Origin: Lateolabrax maculatus
Lineage: Eukaryota > Chordata > Actinopteri > Acropomatiformes > Lateolabracidae
Direction of reading: 5' to 3'
DNA: 64,000 nt
NCBI GenBank assembly: GCA_031216445.1
Contig: CM062210.1
Span: forward strand, 15,325,501 to 15,389,500
Shown here: piece by piece, positions 46,501-60,509 of the stretch
Position numbering within the stretch: the first letter of the stretch is position 1
Layout: each line of letters opens with the position of its first letter
Made by a program: the position numbers and the translations under genes
The notes under the pieces: generated by a model
Database searches by the model: none
Told to the model about the DNA's origin: nothing
The model's input: only the letters and a program-made list of their open reading frames with translations

Positions 46501-49500
46501 CATACATTTTTTGTGAAGGTGTGAATGTAGAATACCCCAATTCCACACACTTTTTCACTTTTGATACCTTTAACTAATTAATTCAGCTGAACAATCTGCT
46601 GGAAAAATGTTAGGTCAAATAATTTAGCATAGCAATACATTTGATTAATATGACAGGTTTTATGATTTATGACCCATTTTAAGATACTTTCGTCAGCACT
46701 ACAATTGTATTATTGCCGGACTTTGAGCTGGCCAGGGAGCCAATGCAGTGTTTGTTGTAGCAACAAATTAAATCAATGGCCAACAGCTATGGTAAACACA
46801 GAACAGAGAACAAGGAAACAACTCATATAACTACAACATCCTTAGACTCAACCCACAACCAGAGCAGACATGCAATGCCACAAATAAATCTCTTTTATTG
46901 TTTTAAGTCCCTGCCATCACATGCAATGGTGCAAAGTGAGCAGCAATAGAAAATGACCTCAAATGCAGCATGTGTTACCGTTTCTCAAAGGTGGATCCCT
47001 CTCATTGCTGTAGGAAAATCTAGTGAACATCATACTGTACTGTACTGTACTATACAGCTGATGTTTTACTTTAGCAATTGCAAGGGCTGTTTCACTTATG
47101 TGTGCCTATCAGTCATGGAGGCGACTGTCTCTAGGGCGCAAGTGGAGGAAAGCTGACACTGAACTTACTCATATCCCACTAGTTCATGACTCATGACCCA
47201 CTCACGCTCTCAGCCTTCAATGAGTTGCGGGGCTGTGCAATCCCTAAAAGGATTTAGTAAATGATGGAGTCATGCCTGGGGGTGGTAGAGGAGAGGACAG
47301 AGCTTCAGCAGTGAGACGGGATGGACTTTCAGCAGTGGAATGCTTTCTGCTCAGCTAACCCTAAGTTCAACCTCCAGACTGTCATCTATTGTCAGGGCCA
47401 CGTCAGCCTATTGACAGGGCCATTGATTTCCTGATTAATGGACCTCTCCACCATTGGCATTTACCGCTGCCGACATCATTTTAATGTGTGCATGATCAAT
47501 AGCTCCATCAACACTGAGAATATCCCGCCGTCAAGCTACGGGGGATTTGTCTGGGCATATGCTACCATCAGACCGATCATGGTGAGGTCCAATAGGGCAT
47601 ACAGCATGGGTGCAACAGAGTGTAGGCAAAAGGTTTGTTTAATTCTTTAAATGTGACAGAGCACATATTTGTCCAGAAATAAGGGTGAGAGTGACAGCAA
47701 GAACTTTGTATCTTGTATCTTTTACATTGTCTTAGAAGTAGATAATAAAGAATTAAAGAACACTAGCTGTTGCATGCATTGCTACCACAGTAGCCTGTTA
47801 TGGGGTGCAATTGTTAATGGGTGTGAAAAGGAGGAGAGCAGTCTCCAGTGTGATTTGCCCTCTGTTTACATGTTAACTGTGCCGGTTGCTGCAATGCCCA
47901 CTCTGCGTTCTGATGAAGATGTTCTAACATAAATCACACGTTAAAAGCAAATTCCCATCTCTATTGTAAAGGTAGATTTAAGCCACTGTATTCCTCCTCT
48001 TACCAAACCCATCCTCTCACCTTCTCTCTTTGCAACTGCTGTCTGTTTATTTATGTGGAAAAAAGCTCAAAGTAGATATAATAATACTTTTTAAGGTGTG
48101 TTGTGTGCCAACTTTGAGTTGAGTTTGAGTCAGTTGTTTCAGGGTAAAATGGACTTTCAATTACTATGCATGTGATTTGGAGTTTAAGGAGATCCCCGTC
48201 AAGAATTCAAAGTAAGCACAGAAAGAATACCTGGGAGCATATTATTCACTATATTAATTAAGTCCTCTGTAATAATGCCATTAGTCATACAGTGTCTATT
48301 GTTACTTAAATATAACACTGTTAACTTCAGTATGTTAACTAAATACAGACAACTTACTTCATTTTGAAAGGGAAAAAATTGAGAACTTGTAACAGCTGGG
48401 TGGATTGTTAGTACATTTTAATAACATGTGAAAACCTGCCAGGTTTGCTTAGAGATTGGCAAAGATAGAAATTTGACAAAAAGAAACCTTTTTCAGTTGC
48501 ATAATTGCTCTCTCTCCATAAGACTCCCAGCACAGCTTGTATTGCTTGCACAAGAATTAAACAAAGTAGCCAGAAGGAAAATGTTTTGAATTTATGAGCA
48601 ATAACAAACTAAAGTAAATCTGGTTAGGGTCTGTCAGGTCAACAGGACAAGACCCTATCACAATATAGGCTTGTCAAAATTCTCTTAATTCAACCAATAA
48701 ACACACTTTTAAACAGTGTTTGAAACTCTAGACAGGATAAATAAGTGCAATTCCAAATAATCAAATGCAACATCAAAATCCTAAATGCCTTAAGTGTCCA
48801 CACATTACCCTGTCTTTCTTACTGAAAGATCAATCTTAATAATTTAGTCATCCACAATCACATAGCAGTATTTGGTGCCAATAAATACTGATTAAGGTAA
48901 TCTCCATACATGGTTAACCAAACCTCCATCATGTTAGTGTGGTCTTCCAATTGTTACATATACAATGTTATGTTCATACCAATAAATGTACCACCCCAAA
49001 ACCAAACAACTGTGGCTTAAATATGTATTTGCTCAATCTGTGAGAGATCTGGTAAAAAAAATATATATAAACATGGCATATTAGCAGTGAAGTAATCATG
49101 TTTGAAATTAAAAATGTTTGTCATGTAGGACAAAAGGCAGAAAGGCGATTTGACTTGAACAACACTAGCAGCATGCTAACAAGAGCAGAGGAAGGAAATT
49201 GTAAAAATCAGTGAAACGTATGGACTCATTTACACCTGAAGGCTTTCCATCAATATTTTATGGCTAGCAGGAGCAGATTGGGTCATATATTGAGAATTTC
49301 AACTAACTTACATTGAGAGGGGGTGAACCAGGAAAGCACAGTCTATACTGGATAATAGCCTCCTTGAGGCAACAGTCAAACTGCCCTTCCCTCCAACCCT
49401 TCCTTCTGAACTCTGCAGTTGTCAAGAAACCATACTGTGGGTACCATTAACATTCAGCCACCAGTGAAACTAGTGAGAGAAAAGACAACTTCTGTAGTTA

Positions 49501-50159
49501 AGTTGTGCTGTGTGTTGACTTGTTGCAGCTTGTTTTATGACTTCCTACAGTACAGCGCTATGACATTTTCATTGTGTTTATCGCTCTTTCAGCCTTGGAA
49601 AAACCACTATGCCATTTGATTTCTCCATCATAAATATTCCAAATGGTCCTCACTGGGTCTGTGCAAAAATATAAGTACACAAGATTACTATACTGACCTT
49701 CAGTGCTTGGTAAACTGCCTTTGGAACACTCTGAAGCTATGGGATTTCTTCCGATGGGCTCAAAGAGCATGTTAATATTGTGAGGCATCAACATAATCTG
49801 AATAAAAAAGATTACCTCGCCTGATGTGTGATGGTAATTTTGAAGCAGTTTTATTACAGGAATATTTTTATTTGGTGGCAGCAGCCAAGTCGTTGCTACT
49901 GCTAGGCATCAACTTGAATGTCACTGATTCACAAAGCTTTGGCGTCACAAATAAACAACAATAACTATTTTTTATTAAGAAACTGGCTTTTATCTGTGAA
50001 GTAATCATGTTAGAGGTTAGGTTTATAAAGTCTGACTATATGATTTCTGATTTTTATATAAGGAACTCAGGACGTTTTTTTCCGGGAATGTGATGTAATG
50101 TCTACATCACACATGTATTTGTGTAGAGAGTGTAAGTTCATTATGTATATACATCACGT
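37561..50159. other. 12.6-kb stretch with almost no recognisable repeats or genes
   Basis: No gene. Only minor simple repeats are visible: a C run at 40,986-40,997, CA at about 42,806-42,816, and (TACTG)n at 47,033-47,052. The lack of the transposon relics seen elsewhere is notable. Segments such as 43,080-43,160, 43,360-43,440 and 47,400-47,580 are rich in TTAAT/ATTA cores and free of simple sequence, compatible with conserved noncoding elements. None can be confirmed without alignment. All open frames (up to 125 codons, minus strand, 40,642-41,019) lack family resemblance. Confidence 0.45.
47033..47052. repeat. Short TACTG pentamer tract
   Basis: TACTG repeated about four times, ending 'tactatac'. 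Confidence 0.8.
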
Positions 50160-50640
50160 TATCATGGTTGCTCTGCTACTCCACCACAGAACCTGAGGGA
50201 GGTCGACCTGGTCCGTGCCCAATGCTGAGGGCTCTCTGTCGGCTTTCTTCCGGTGTTTCGTAACCCAGCTCTCTAATTTGTTATAACGTGATCTATACAT
50301 AGTGAACTTACACTTTCTACACAAAAAAGATATTAGATAATTATAAGTAAAGTTTGGCATTGCATTTGTAGTAGTATGTAGTCTTTCTCTACACCCAGGA
50401 CCGTACGCATATCTGGTACCTACACCGGCACCCACCTCAACAAAGAGTCCAACACAAAGTCCACATAAGCCCATAAAAAAAAAAAAGAAATAGTGAAACT
50501 CGTCTGGCCAAGCGGGAAAGTGACTCTTGCCTACGGACTACGAGCACATGAGCAACAGAATGCTGACCACAGTTCACTTAACAGCCATCAGTGTCACTAA
50601 AAATAAGGACTATCTGAGACTTACATACAGCGCCTTTAAG
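50160..50640. mobile_element. TTAA-ended DNA element fragment
   Basis: The right end reads 'gagacttacatacagcgcct' then TTAAG. On the other strand this is CTTAAAGGCGCTGTATGTAAG, the same terminus type as the MITE at 15,976. Inside, 'gctgaccacagttcacttaa', 'cagccatcagtgtcacta' and 'ggactacgagcacatgag' are words I know from a teleost repeat. The left end is not found. Overlapping frames on both strands (105-106 codons) are by-products. Confidence 0.5.
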
Positions 50641-50690
50641 GGATCACCAAAGTCATTACACTATAAATCATCCATCTGTTTTTTTAAAAC
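50641..50690 (-). repeat. Fragment of the 2440-2700 repeat family
   Basis: 'ggatcaccaaagtcattaca' is the reverse complement of the family's 'tga(c)tttggtgatcc' segment. It directly follows the TTAA end of the neighbouring element. Confidence 0.5.
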
Positions 50691-50694
50691 CACA

Positions 50695-50835
50695 CCCTGG
50701 GTCCCTGGGGGATGGAGCCAGAAAGGGCAAGTCTTAGACAGGTTACCAGTATATCACAGGGGTAACACAGGAACTTCCATTTCACCTGACATGCATGTCT
50801 TTACACATAGGGTTTCCTCTAGAGCACCCAGTCCC
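50695..50835 (-). repeat. L2-type retroelement 3' fragment
   Basis: 'gacaggttaccagtatatca' and 'cacctgacatgcatgtcttt', then 'gggtttcctctagagcaccc', follow the order of the reverse complement of a widespread fish L2/SINE tail. It is the same family as 53,440-53,604 but on the other strand. Confidence 0.65.
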
Positions 50836-53439
50836 CCAGCTTAAAATCACTGCAATTCAAAATGTATTCTCAACTTTACCACCCATTTACCTCATGTGCT
50901 GTAATCCAATAACATAAGCTCTACACATCAATTTTAGCATGGGAAAAATAGATCCATATCTAGGCCTTTACTGGTCAAACTACCTGTTTGTTTGCATTTA
51001 CATCAAAGACTGGACATTTAAAATCACATCTTGAACAGAGATCCATATTTTCTGCACAGAGATGCTCATCATAGCGCCATACATCACAGACAACATGTTA
51101 GCTTGCAATAGCCCAGCTCAAGCCTCGAGCCAGGCCGCGGGATTGACAAATGAGAGAGTAAACAGTTTGAATGTGCAGATGAATGATCCTGATGATTGCC
51201 CAGGACTGTAATAAAACACTATGTCAATTCTAATGCTGTTACCATTTCGTTGGTCTGCCGAGTGATGTGCTCTTTGGCTTGTCTGAGTGCTCAGAATAAA
51301 TTTCAAAAGAAACATCTGGATACTGGTTTAATTTGTTAGAGTCAACAAAAGTTCTGGGCGAGTGAAGTCTCCACATGCAAACGTTGTCCTAATGCAGGTT
51401 AAAATACCATTACCATGGAAACAACACTTACCATTCAAAGATATACTTGAGGGCTGAATTTTAAGGTGCAGTGTGTATCTGTAGGTGTGTGTGTTTTCTG
51501 CAGAAATATATAGCTGTGCTGCTGTGGGTGGGGGAGACAGCGCTTCTTTTATTTTTACAATCCTTAGGCCTCACTTGAACTCTACTATCTGAATCCCTCG
51601 TGTAAATTATAACTAACATGTACAAATAAAGCACTTGTAATATTTGTGTGTTTGTGTGCGCTGTAGTTTGTTTGGTAGTTATTACCCTGTCAGAAATTTA
51701 AGCACCGTCATCCATCAGGGTACAATTTCGAGACACTTTCCAGGCTGACTCAGATTGTCCTATGATTTATATGTGATTAAAGTGACAAACCAAAACTGAC
51801 ATGGAGCACAGTAATACAACAAATTCATTTTTAATTCCCTAATTGCCCCCATGTTATTTTTTTTTCTGGCATTTGTCTGGGTTGTGTTGATGCTGAAATC
51901 CCACACAGCACATGTTTCAAATCACAATGCCACACAGAGATCAGTATTGTTCTGTAAAACTGCTTTTTGTCAGGCTTTGATTTGATGCAATATGCTTTTT
52001 CAGCCTCCCATGAGGTTTGACATTATCCCAAATTTAATTTGACTCCACATATCAGTTGTTGAAGGTATCGAGGAATTTCACTTTTTGTCAGTTTAAATCC
52101 TACTCCTTTTCTGCACTTAATCCCAAGTGTGCTTGTGGTTCTACCCTTTCATATTGATTTTAAACCAAGCAACTGAAAAGGGTCTTTATGGAGGCAGCCT
52201 ATGGTGGGAAGCCAACTTGGTTCCCATTCGTAAAAAGCTTTTGAAGCGCAAAGCGAGGCTCCCTTGAAACAGCCGGGGTTGTTGAGTTGAGTGTTCGTAG
52301 AGGCCTGCGCCTGAGGCCATTCCTCTCAACAGCTCTCATCTCTGGCTTCCAGAGAGAGGGGGGCTGACAGAAAGCTTCCAGGTGACAACTGTAAGGCGGG
52401 TGGCAGAAAGAGAGACAGGGAGACCTAGAGTCTCACCCACGGAGACTTCTCCCTCCATCCTTCATTTTACTATCTATTTATTTCCTCCATCATGTGGAAG
52501 TGGACGGCTTTCACATTCAGCATGAACAAAAATAAATATTACAGATAGAAAGGTGTCTTATAGTAGAAACAAATTTGAATATAGTACTATAAATATTACT
52601 TTGTGGCTATTAAAACTTTTTGGTAATTAGTATTATACTGTAGCTTGTATATCAGAATGAGGAGGAGTCTGTTTGGGGAAGTCAGACAAGAATCCCTGTC
52701 AAACACTTGCTTCTTCATTCCTGTTTACATTGCAGCACAGTGGCAAAGACGGGAAACAAGGCAGAGTTTGAAACATGGATAACGTTTTTCCAAGGATCAT
52801 GTCTGACAGCAACAGCTGCAGATGCAAGCATCCAATAATGTCAAAGCTGTTTTCTATATATGTGGCAGGCCTTGATATTAATTACTTCAAAAGGTGAAAC
52901 AACATGTTGCATCATGTCCAGAGGTGACATATACCACTGCTGAAAGATTAGGCACTTTAATACTCTTCTCTCGAGGTATGGCGATGCAAAGCTGTGTGTT
53001 TTTCATTAACAAAACAGGGTGCAATCGCTCACAGATTAATCAAAGAGGAGATGATGCATCTCAAGGTTACCTGCCCTGTCAGCAAACATAACAAGCAATC
53101 CTCTTCCAGCAGCCCTCACTTTGCTCACATATGCATGTTTTTGCTGTGAACACTTGTTGTATTAACTATATGGAAGTCGCAGCTGCACATAGCTGTCTCC
53201 TGCTTATTAAACTGTTTTCTTTTAGTAAGCTAATAGACAGGACAGATGTTTAAAACTAATCCTTCATCCAGAAATTAATTAACATAATGCAAAGGAAAGC
53301 ATGGGCGGAGGGCAATCTGCTATCTGCCTGGCAGATGCGTTTGTGTTGTTGTTGTTTGAAATGGCATACAGCATCTTTATTCATGCTTCTTGTGTTTGCA
53401 TCCTCTTGGTGCTACAGTTTTCTCAGGTGAACTGGAAAC
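50836..53439. other. Unassigned noncoding stretch
   Basis: No gene. 52,180-52,450 is richer in GC with purine-rich runs ('agagagaggggggctgacag') and might be a regulatory element. Confidence 0.45.
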
Positions 53440-53604
53440 CGTAAATTACTCCTAGTGTGGATGTGAGCATGAATGCAGATGTTCGTGTTAGACCTGTGAT
53501 GGACCGCTGACCTGTCCAGAGTGTATCCCTTCCTTCCACCCAGTGCATGCTGGGATAGGATGACCCTAAAAAGAATAAAATGGGTGTTTAAAAATGGATG
53601 GATG
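53440..53604 (+). repeat. L2-type retroelement 3' tail
   Basis: Collinear with the tail consensus as I know it: 'gtaaattactcctagtgtgg', 'gacctgtccagagtgtatcc', 'gcatgctgggatagga', ending in the ATGG repeat 'atggatggatg'. Noncoding and 5' truncated, as usual for target-primed LINE or SINE insertions. Confidence 0.8.
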
Positions 53605-56600
53605 TCCTAAAAATGCCGTTTGGACGACAAGCATCCAGACAGATTCTATAGTTGGTGCAAAATCACACACCTTTTCAAACTAAATAGTTCCAACTTGGGT
53701 GTGCTGTTGTTTTGCCTCCACTTATGTTGAACTTTATTTTTCATCAACAAATATGTTACGTGACCTGAAAACCTTGGAGCCTCAGAATTTAGTTTTTCTT
53801 CCTTTAAGTAAAAATGAATAAAGGGCTTGCCATGCACTAACAAAACTGAACCAAGTTCTTGGTATTTATTTAAACATTTTATGCAAGTGGAGGAGCGAGC
53901 AATGTGTTTCGTGTATGCTTCATCAGGCTCACTTGGATTGCCTGCATTTGACCAGCACCATCGTGACTTCTACTACTGTCAGGAAGACCTCTGATTTTTA
54001 TTTTAAATAAATCCTAACCTCCAAAGTCTTGTTTTAATAAAAACTTTGTTTAGTGAGTTCTTTGTTGTTCTCTGTTGTCAATAATATCAGCAGAAAGAAC
54101 AGTTAATTTTACTTTGTATATAACTATAATTATATAACTTTGTTATGATAAAACTATATCCATTTGTGTTACTGTATGTAAGAGCCACACGCAAAGCTCA
54201 TCCTTTTAACTCTCATACAAGTCTTACTCTGGCTGGATTCCAACATACTGTAAATTCTGCTGTTGTCAGTGACTGTCTATAGGAGCAGATCTTTAAGCTT
54301 TGAGCATGCGAAGAATGAGGTTGGGAAGGATCCATAGTCTCCATTAAGGGTAATTTCTTGTCTGATCATTTGCTGAGTAAACATGCAATCCTTCCAAGTA
54401 GCCCATTATGAACAAAGACAATGCCAAACTGTGTAAAATCAATTCATCAAAATAGGTGAATGTAAAGCAAGTTCATTTTGCTGGCAACAAAGATGCATAG
54501 TATGGATTTTATTATAAAAAATGCTTAGCAATATTCCTAGTAATACTATTCAATTTTGTTTTAGTGGACTACTGTAAGACATTCACAATGATGGAGGAAT
54601 ATACAGGAAGCCAGTTTGTTACTGTAATATGGGTACAAGTTTATTCTCACGTGTTCTAAAAACAGGCATATAAAAGATTGTTAAATGCATAACTTTATCA
54701 CACTTCATCTCATAAGTGCATTCACAAAGTAAAGTAAAACTCCAAACCTATGCAAAAGATAATGTTCAGTAGTGCATTTGTGTTTTTATGTCTTATTGCT
54801 GAATTGCTCAACAGTCTTCATAAAAAAAGTTTTAAGGTAAAAAGTCTATTTCTTGTAAAGTTTTGTCTTGGTATTTGTCCTTTTTATTAGTAACTGGCAG
54901 ACCCTTATGGTAATGTAAAATATTAAAATACTTATACAGTGATGTGTTAAAACATGCATAAAACAAAAAACACAGTTAAATGTCAAAAACCAGCCTTTGC
55001 CTCCTTTAATTATTTTTCAAACAATGTAAAAGAAACTCATCCTAGCCTGATAATCTGACTGTATTGCCATTTTATTTCACTTAGTTTATTTCAGATGGCA
55101 TATTCTCATTATAATGAAACTGAAGCAAAGTATCATTATAATGACATGCTTAATATGAATACAGTAAAATTTCTCTGTTCAAATATTGAAATATATTTGT
55201 GTGTCACTGAGCTCACAACATTGATTGCCACCCTCTGCAATAACACCCTGACTACAATGAAAACATAGAAGAGCTAGGAAAAGTTATTTTTATTTACATA
55301 AAATAAGCTGCCAAATGGCTCAAAAAGAGTTATGCACCTACCTGTAGAATTCTTATAACAGATTTTCCTTCTTATAACACAGCTGAATTATAAAGCTGTG
55401 GTTGGTTTCTACCATTAATGTCATAGCTGATTGGTTGCCAGCTATTTGGTCTAATGGCTGCATGACATGGTTTATACCCCTTAATTATAGTAAGAATATT
55501 GCCTGCCTCGGCTGTTCCAGAGAAAGCCAGGGGTGTGGACGAGCGCTGTCAGCTCTTTCTACCCCAAGTCTCTGAATCGCAGCTCCATTGGTTGTTAAGT
55601 GTAACATATGGAATGCCTCTCCCCATCCACACACTTCTCCCAGTAGAATAATCAAGCTATTCTGAGAAGCTCAAGACTGTGGCTGCCCATCATAGTAAAT
55701 TGTACAGCCCGTTCATTGTCTCTGATATAAATAGGCAAGGCTTTCAGTGGCGTGCTAAAACACACAGCAGCACAGGTGCTTATGATAGTGTGACACAAAG
55801 TGAAACGATAATTTGATGGTCTGTTAAACAGTCAGTATAAGAGCGCCTTCTCAATTACAAGAATATTGTGTTCATGTACCAGATCCTTCTGATTACAAGC
55901 ACTGCACAACATCTGTGGGTATTAGTAAATAAAGTTGTTGTACCGGTTTAATCATTCAAGTTCCAGTGAGACAATAAAAGCCAGATGAATGGGCTGTATT
56001 TTCATTTCATAGACATTATATCGCTATTGAACCTTGGCGAGTCAAGGGGGAAAGCATGATGTGACACTCCCAGTGCCCAGCACACCTGCAAAATGCAGGC
56101 AGAGGCCTTGTACGTATTCAAGGTTGATTCCCCTCCTTCGGGACCATTAGTAACAACCTTTCAGAAGTACTGATTGGAAGGAGAGGTGCTCTGCATATCA
56201 ACAGGAAGTAGAATCCCCAGAGGTTGGCAATCTGGTCGCAAAGGTTTAAAGAGGAGCTGAAGAAGGGAGGTGGCGCGAAATGAATGAGAGAGGAGGGGAA
56301 CAGGAGTGATAATCAAGATGTGTTTAAAATAAAATACGTTTAACGGGGGGGGGGGGTAAAGGAGGCGGCAGATCAGAAAAGCAGGAATAAGAAGGAATCA
56401 GTTAATCAGGGCTTTTAGGCTAAGGCAGGATGATAAATTACCAACATTGTGAATCTCTTAAATTACATTTATTCTCATTGCAGTTTTCAATGAAAAAGAG
56501 TAAACCAACAACATCTACGGCAACCAGTAAGGTCACCTTACATACGTATGTAAGGGGTTGTGTGAACACAATCTAAAAGATTAAAAATGCAAAATATGTT

Positions 56601-58518
56601 TTCATTATGAAGCACAAATTTAGGTAACGGTTTGCATTACAGAGTATGTTTGTGTTAAATGTATTCCAAGTGCAGTGTTAAAAGGATTAAAAGGTTCATG
56701 ATATTCACAACCATTCTGCATACAGACATTTTCTTTCTCCATTATATCTGTATGCATAATTTTAATGAAGCGCCTCTGATATTTCTTTATATCGCTCCAC
56801 CAACAGTGGCTGTTTGATCACTGTGCTTCTTACCTCTCGCCACTGATTTAACGCAGCACCTCAGACACAACTCTGTGCCATGTTTTTTAAAGTTCAGATA
56901 ACACACTATTAGATGTCATAAGATATGTTCGGCTGAAGCTTTCAACGGCACTGAAACAAGGAACAGCTAAGAGCTGCGACACAGCCTTTAGTTCAGCAGT
57001 CAAAAAATAAAAAATATATAGAGATGTAACCTAATGAAGACATCCACAACCAGAGACCGGCTCTGCTGCGCTGTGTCACAGTAAAAGGGTGAAATATCAC
57101 CTCAGCAGGAGAAAAGTGAATCAAACAACACACACAGCAAACCTAAAGAAGAAAGAGTTTGGGGTGTATTGGTTCATCTATCAACACCATCTCCCTCTTC
57201 AAGGCAAAGCAGGCGGGAAAACCATCAGTCACATTTTTAAACAACAGTCTCTCCATCTTTGTCATCTGGTGCCGGCAGAATGACTTTACTTCAAATGTCT
57301 AGAGAGAAATCTGTGGAGAGCGCTGGATTTTGGGGTCAATCTTGAAAATGGCTGGACAGGCTGTCTTGGAGGTTTTACTTCAAGAAACCGGTCCCTCGGT
57401 CCCCCTGCTGTGTGATGTCAAATTCTGAGACCTTAGGTAACTGTAACAGCCTGCACAAAGAGAACGTCAACATATTGATGGTGCAGTGGCTCGCTAGAAG
57501 GCATTGATTCCAAGAGTGTGAAGACTTCTAGGTGAAAAAAGCCTTCTATAAAAGTGCCATGAGTCATGGGGGTTATCTCTTTCTGTCTGTGCAAACACTT
57601 TTGTCTGTCTGTGGCAGGGTGGAGGGTACACACTGTAGGGACAACTCCCTTATGGTATATTTAGAGAATACCCAGCTATTCCCACATACAGCCACCAACC
57701 TAATTTCAATTGATACAGAAAATATTGCATGTGGTTATAGTAACCTGTCTCTCTTAGGAGTATAAATTCCCTCTGCATTTACACTCTCTAGGTAAACAGT
57801 GGTGGAAAACAGTAATGCATGCAGTAAAACCTATGATAGATTACAGGCTTTTACATCATCCCTCTGAAATTTTTTCAGGCTACATGAAATTATGCAAATA
57901 CTGAATATTTTCTAAAACATTCAATACAAAATGTGCTGGCAAATAAAGCACAATAGACCAATAAGCTAAACAAGAAAAACGTCAAACTTGGAGAGGAAAA
58001 TAATACAGTTTGAGAAAGCAGATCCTCCATCTGAGTGGTACAGAGAGTGTCATCCAAAATTTTTCAAAAAGTTCTTGCAACAGATGACAACAACAACAAC
58101 AATTGGCACTTAATCCCAATATTTACTGAGCATATTACTGTGAAATGTACATTTGTAAAGAAGGAATGCGTGAGTAACCAGTGTCCTCTGTTATTTTAGG
58201 AGACAAAACAAAATACTTTGACAGAATAATATTAATGCACTGTCCACTTACTAGCTGTTTGTCTGGAACTTTTAACAACATCTCAAGGTCTTCATCAGCG
58301 GATGGAGTTTGCTCGGTTTTCATGGAGAATCTATGATAAGTTGTCATAGATCAGTGACAAGGGATCTAACTGCAGCCGCTGATGATAACTTATTGAGAAA
58401 AGATCATGAGAGGTGGTTGAAAGCTCCAGAAAAAGCTAGCACTCAAACTACTGTTTCCAAGGTCAAGAATGACCTTTCATGCTAATACAAAAAGCTAAAG
58501 CATGAGCAAGGTAGATCT
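53605..58518. other. Unassigned noncoding stretch
   Basis: No gene. Simple features: a G run at 56,345-56,356 and (ACA)n at 58,086-58,101. 55,430-55,760 and 56,040-56,260 are less AT-rich and could hold conserved elements. Open frames of 60-77 codons are unconvincing. Confidence 0.45.
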
Positions 58519-58734
58519 CAGGGGTCGCGAGATGATTAGCAAAAAAAAGCAGAAAAAATATATTTTTTCCCGACATTGCTTTAATCTTTGCATTTGTCTT
58601 GTGAATTACTGGATGATTTCTTTTTTCGGGCCTCTGAAATCTGAAGGAATAATTACTCTTTAGCTAACTAGGGATTGCTAATGAACATTGGTTGTATTTA
58701 AGGGATCGCAAGTTAAAAAGGTTGGGAATTTCTG
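58519..58734. mobile_element. hAT-type element fragment
   Basis: 'caggggtcgcgagatgatta' at the left and 'gggatcgcaagttaaaaagg', 'ttgggaatttctg' at the right match a very common teleost hAT-type repeat whose terminus is CAGTGGTTCCCAACC. Here the terminus has drifted to CAGAAATTCCCAACC on the minus strand. The left edge is an internal point of the family, so the copy is truncated or its left part (possibly from about 58,455, 'ctgtttccaaggtcaag') is badly decayed. Confidence 0.65.
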
Positions 58735-60433
58735 CCTTAGGAATATCAGAGAACCAAAGAACATTTTGTGGTGGAGATAAATAGGTACATGAGGCTGAAG
58801 GGCCTTACAATTTTATCATTGATATTACATAATAGTGTTCTGCGACTTGTGCCTTGTAAAGACAACGAGCAACACGTCTTGTTGAGGCGTTAGAAGACCG
58901 GTGTGAACACAGCTGACACAGAACGCAGCAGTACGGCTAGCAGCCACCAAGCAAGAAGGGACAGACAAAGTTCCAGGCAAATACATGGTGAATATGAGTG
59001 TTGAGCTACTGTATATATTGTCTATATTTATGGCACTGCACGTAAAGTATGGTTAGTACTAATGTTTTCCATCATGAAAATCATCATCTGCGTGATCACT
59101 GGACAACTAATCCTTTCTATCCACTGTTAAGGTTTTGTGGATGAAACACGAAGCAGCTAAGGTCGCGAATCCTCCACAGGCACCAAGTTAAAAAGACACC
59201 CAGCACTCAGCACCCACTGGACAATGCGAGGGGGGCGGCTGACAGCCCAGAATTAATTGACATGCCTCCAAGAGGTTGTTCTCTAATAACATATTGATCC
59301 AGCAGGCCTGATATGCAAAGCATCTGCCAGCGAGTGTCGCTGGCGAGGTGAGACAAATGCCCTCAGAATACCTTCCACCAAGCTGTGCTGATTAAAGGAG
59401 GTTAGCGCCCATGATCACATAGAACCAGCGTGTCAGATATTCCAAGTCGAACCATGGCAGAACCTGTCCTCATTAGCAGATGTATTCCACGAGTACTAAA
59501 AGCTGAGACAGATTCACATTAAACTTTCATTAATTACAAGAATTCGGTGAAAGGTTCAAGATTCCAGTTTTTTGTTTTGACACTGTGTTCCTGAGTCTTA
59601 ACAGGATAAAATGTTAGCTTTGCTGCAAAATGTGTTACAAAATATTTTAAAATCTGCAGTAGTTTTACTGTGAAAACAGACATCTTACCAGCTTTAATCA
59701 CAAGGTAAAAAATACTTCTAATACACTATTCAGTGAAGACACACGGCAGTGTGTAAGTTATTATGTGCAAGGGTATGTTTTAGCAACATTACGTGTTGGA
59801 CTGGGTAGGCTTTCTGTATGCGCTCCTTGGAGACTAAAGGTGCAGAAAAATCTACAGTGAAGCCAGTGATGAATTTAAACACAGTACTAATGGTAGCAAT
59901 ATTAACATGTAGTGGCTCATGTAGGAAGTAGACAGAATTGTCCTTTAAATGGGGCTGTTCTGACATTACAGTGCTGTTACAGATTAAAAATGTATGTCTT
60001 TTCAATTTAATACATTTGCAGAGATAAAATAAATGTTCAAAAGAATCTGACTATAAACTACATTTGTTGAGTTTTCTTGAGCTTGTTGCCTTGTTTATGC
60101 TGTAGCCCAGTGTTCCTTAGAAAGAACTGGCCAAAGGAAGGAAAGCTGAGATACTGTAAGTGGTCCATGAAAACCGGTATTGACAGGGACATTCCTTACT
60201 AGAGTAAGTTCCTCCGAAAAGGTCAGACAAGACACTCTACTTTAAATGAGACCAAGGTCGTTGAGGGTGAGGGCTCACTTAGGCGGACAGATTGTTTTGG
60301 TAAACTCGACTGCCATGGAGTGCTCTGCTTTACCCTTTCTAAACACAGGCAAGTGTGCAGGATATGGCAGCAAACTCCAACTGCAACCATGTGCAAATAA
60401 GGTAGACCTTGACAGTAAACAAGCTGATTTATG
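58735..60433. other. Unassigned noncoding stretch
   Basis: No gene. 59,250-59,430 looks compositionally balanced and simple-repeat free ('gacatgcctccaagaggttg'), a possible conserved element. Confidence 0.45.
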
Positions 60434-60500
60434 GTAAATGGATTGCGTTTATATAGCGCTTTCCTTGTCTAACGACCACTAAAAGCGCTTTACAACACAA
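60434..60500 (+). repeat. Truncated teleost SINE-like repeat
   Basis: 'gtaaatggattgcgtttata', 'tagcgctttcc' and 'gaccactaaaagcgctttac' match the start of a very abundant teleost repeat. It is cut after about 70 bases, about 10 bases before the foldback element. Confidence 0.8.
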
Positions 60501-60509
60501 TCCTCGAGT

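Noticed and set aside
50154..50844. Frames of 105-106 codons on both strands
   Set aside because: They lie on repeat fragments and have no transposase or other domain.
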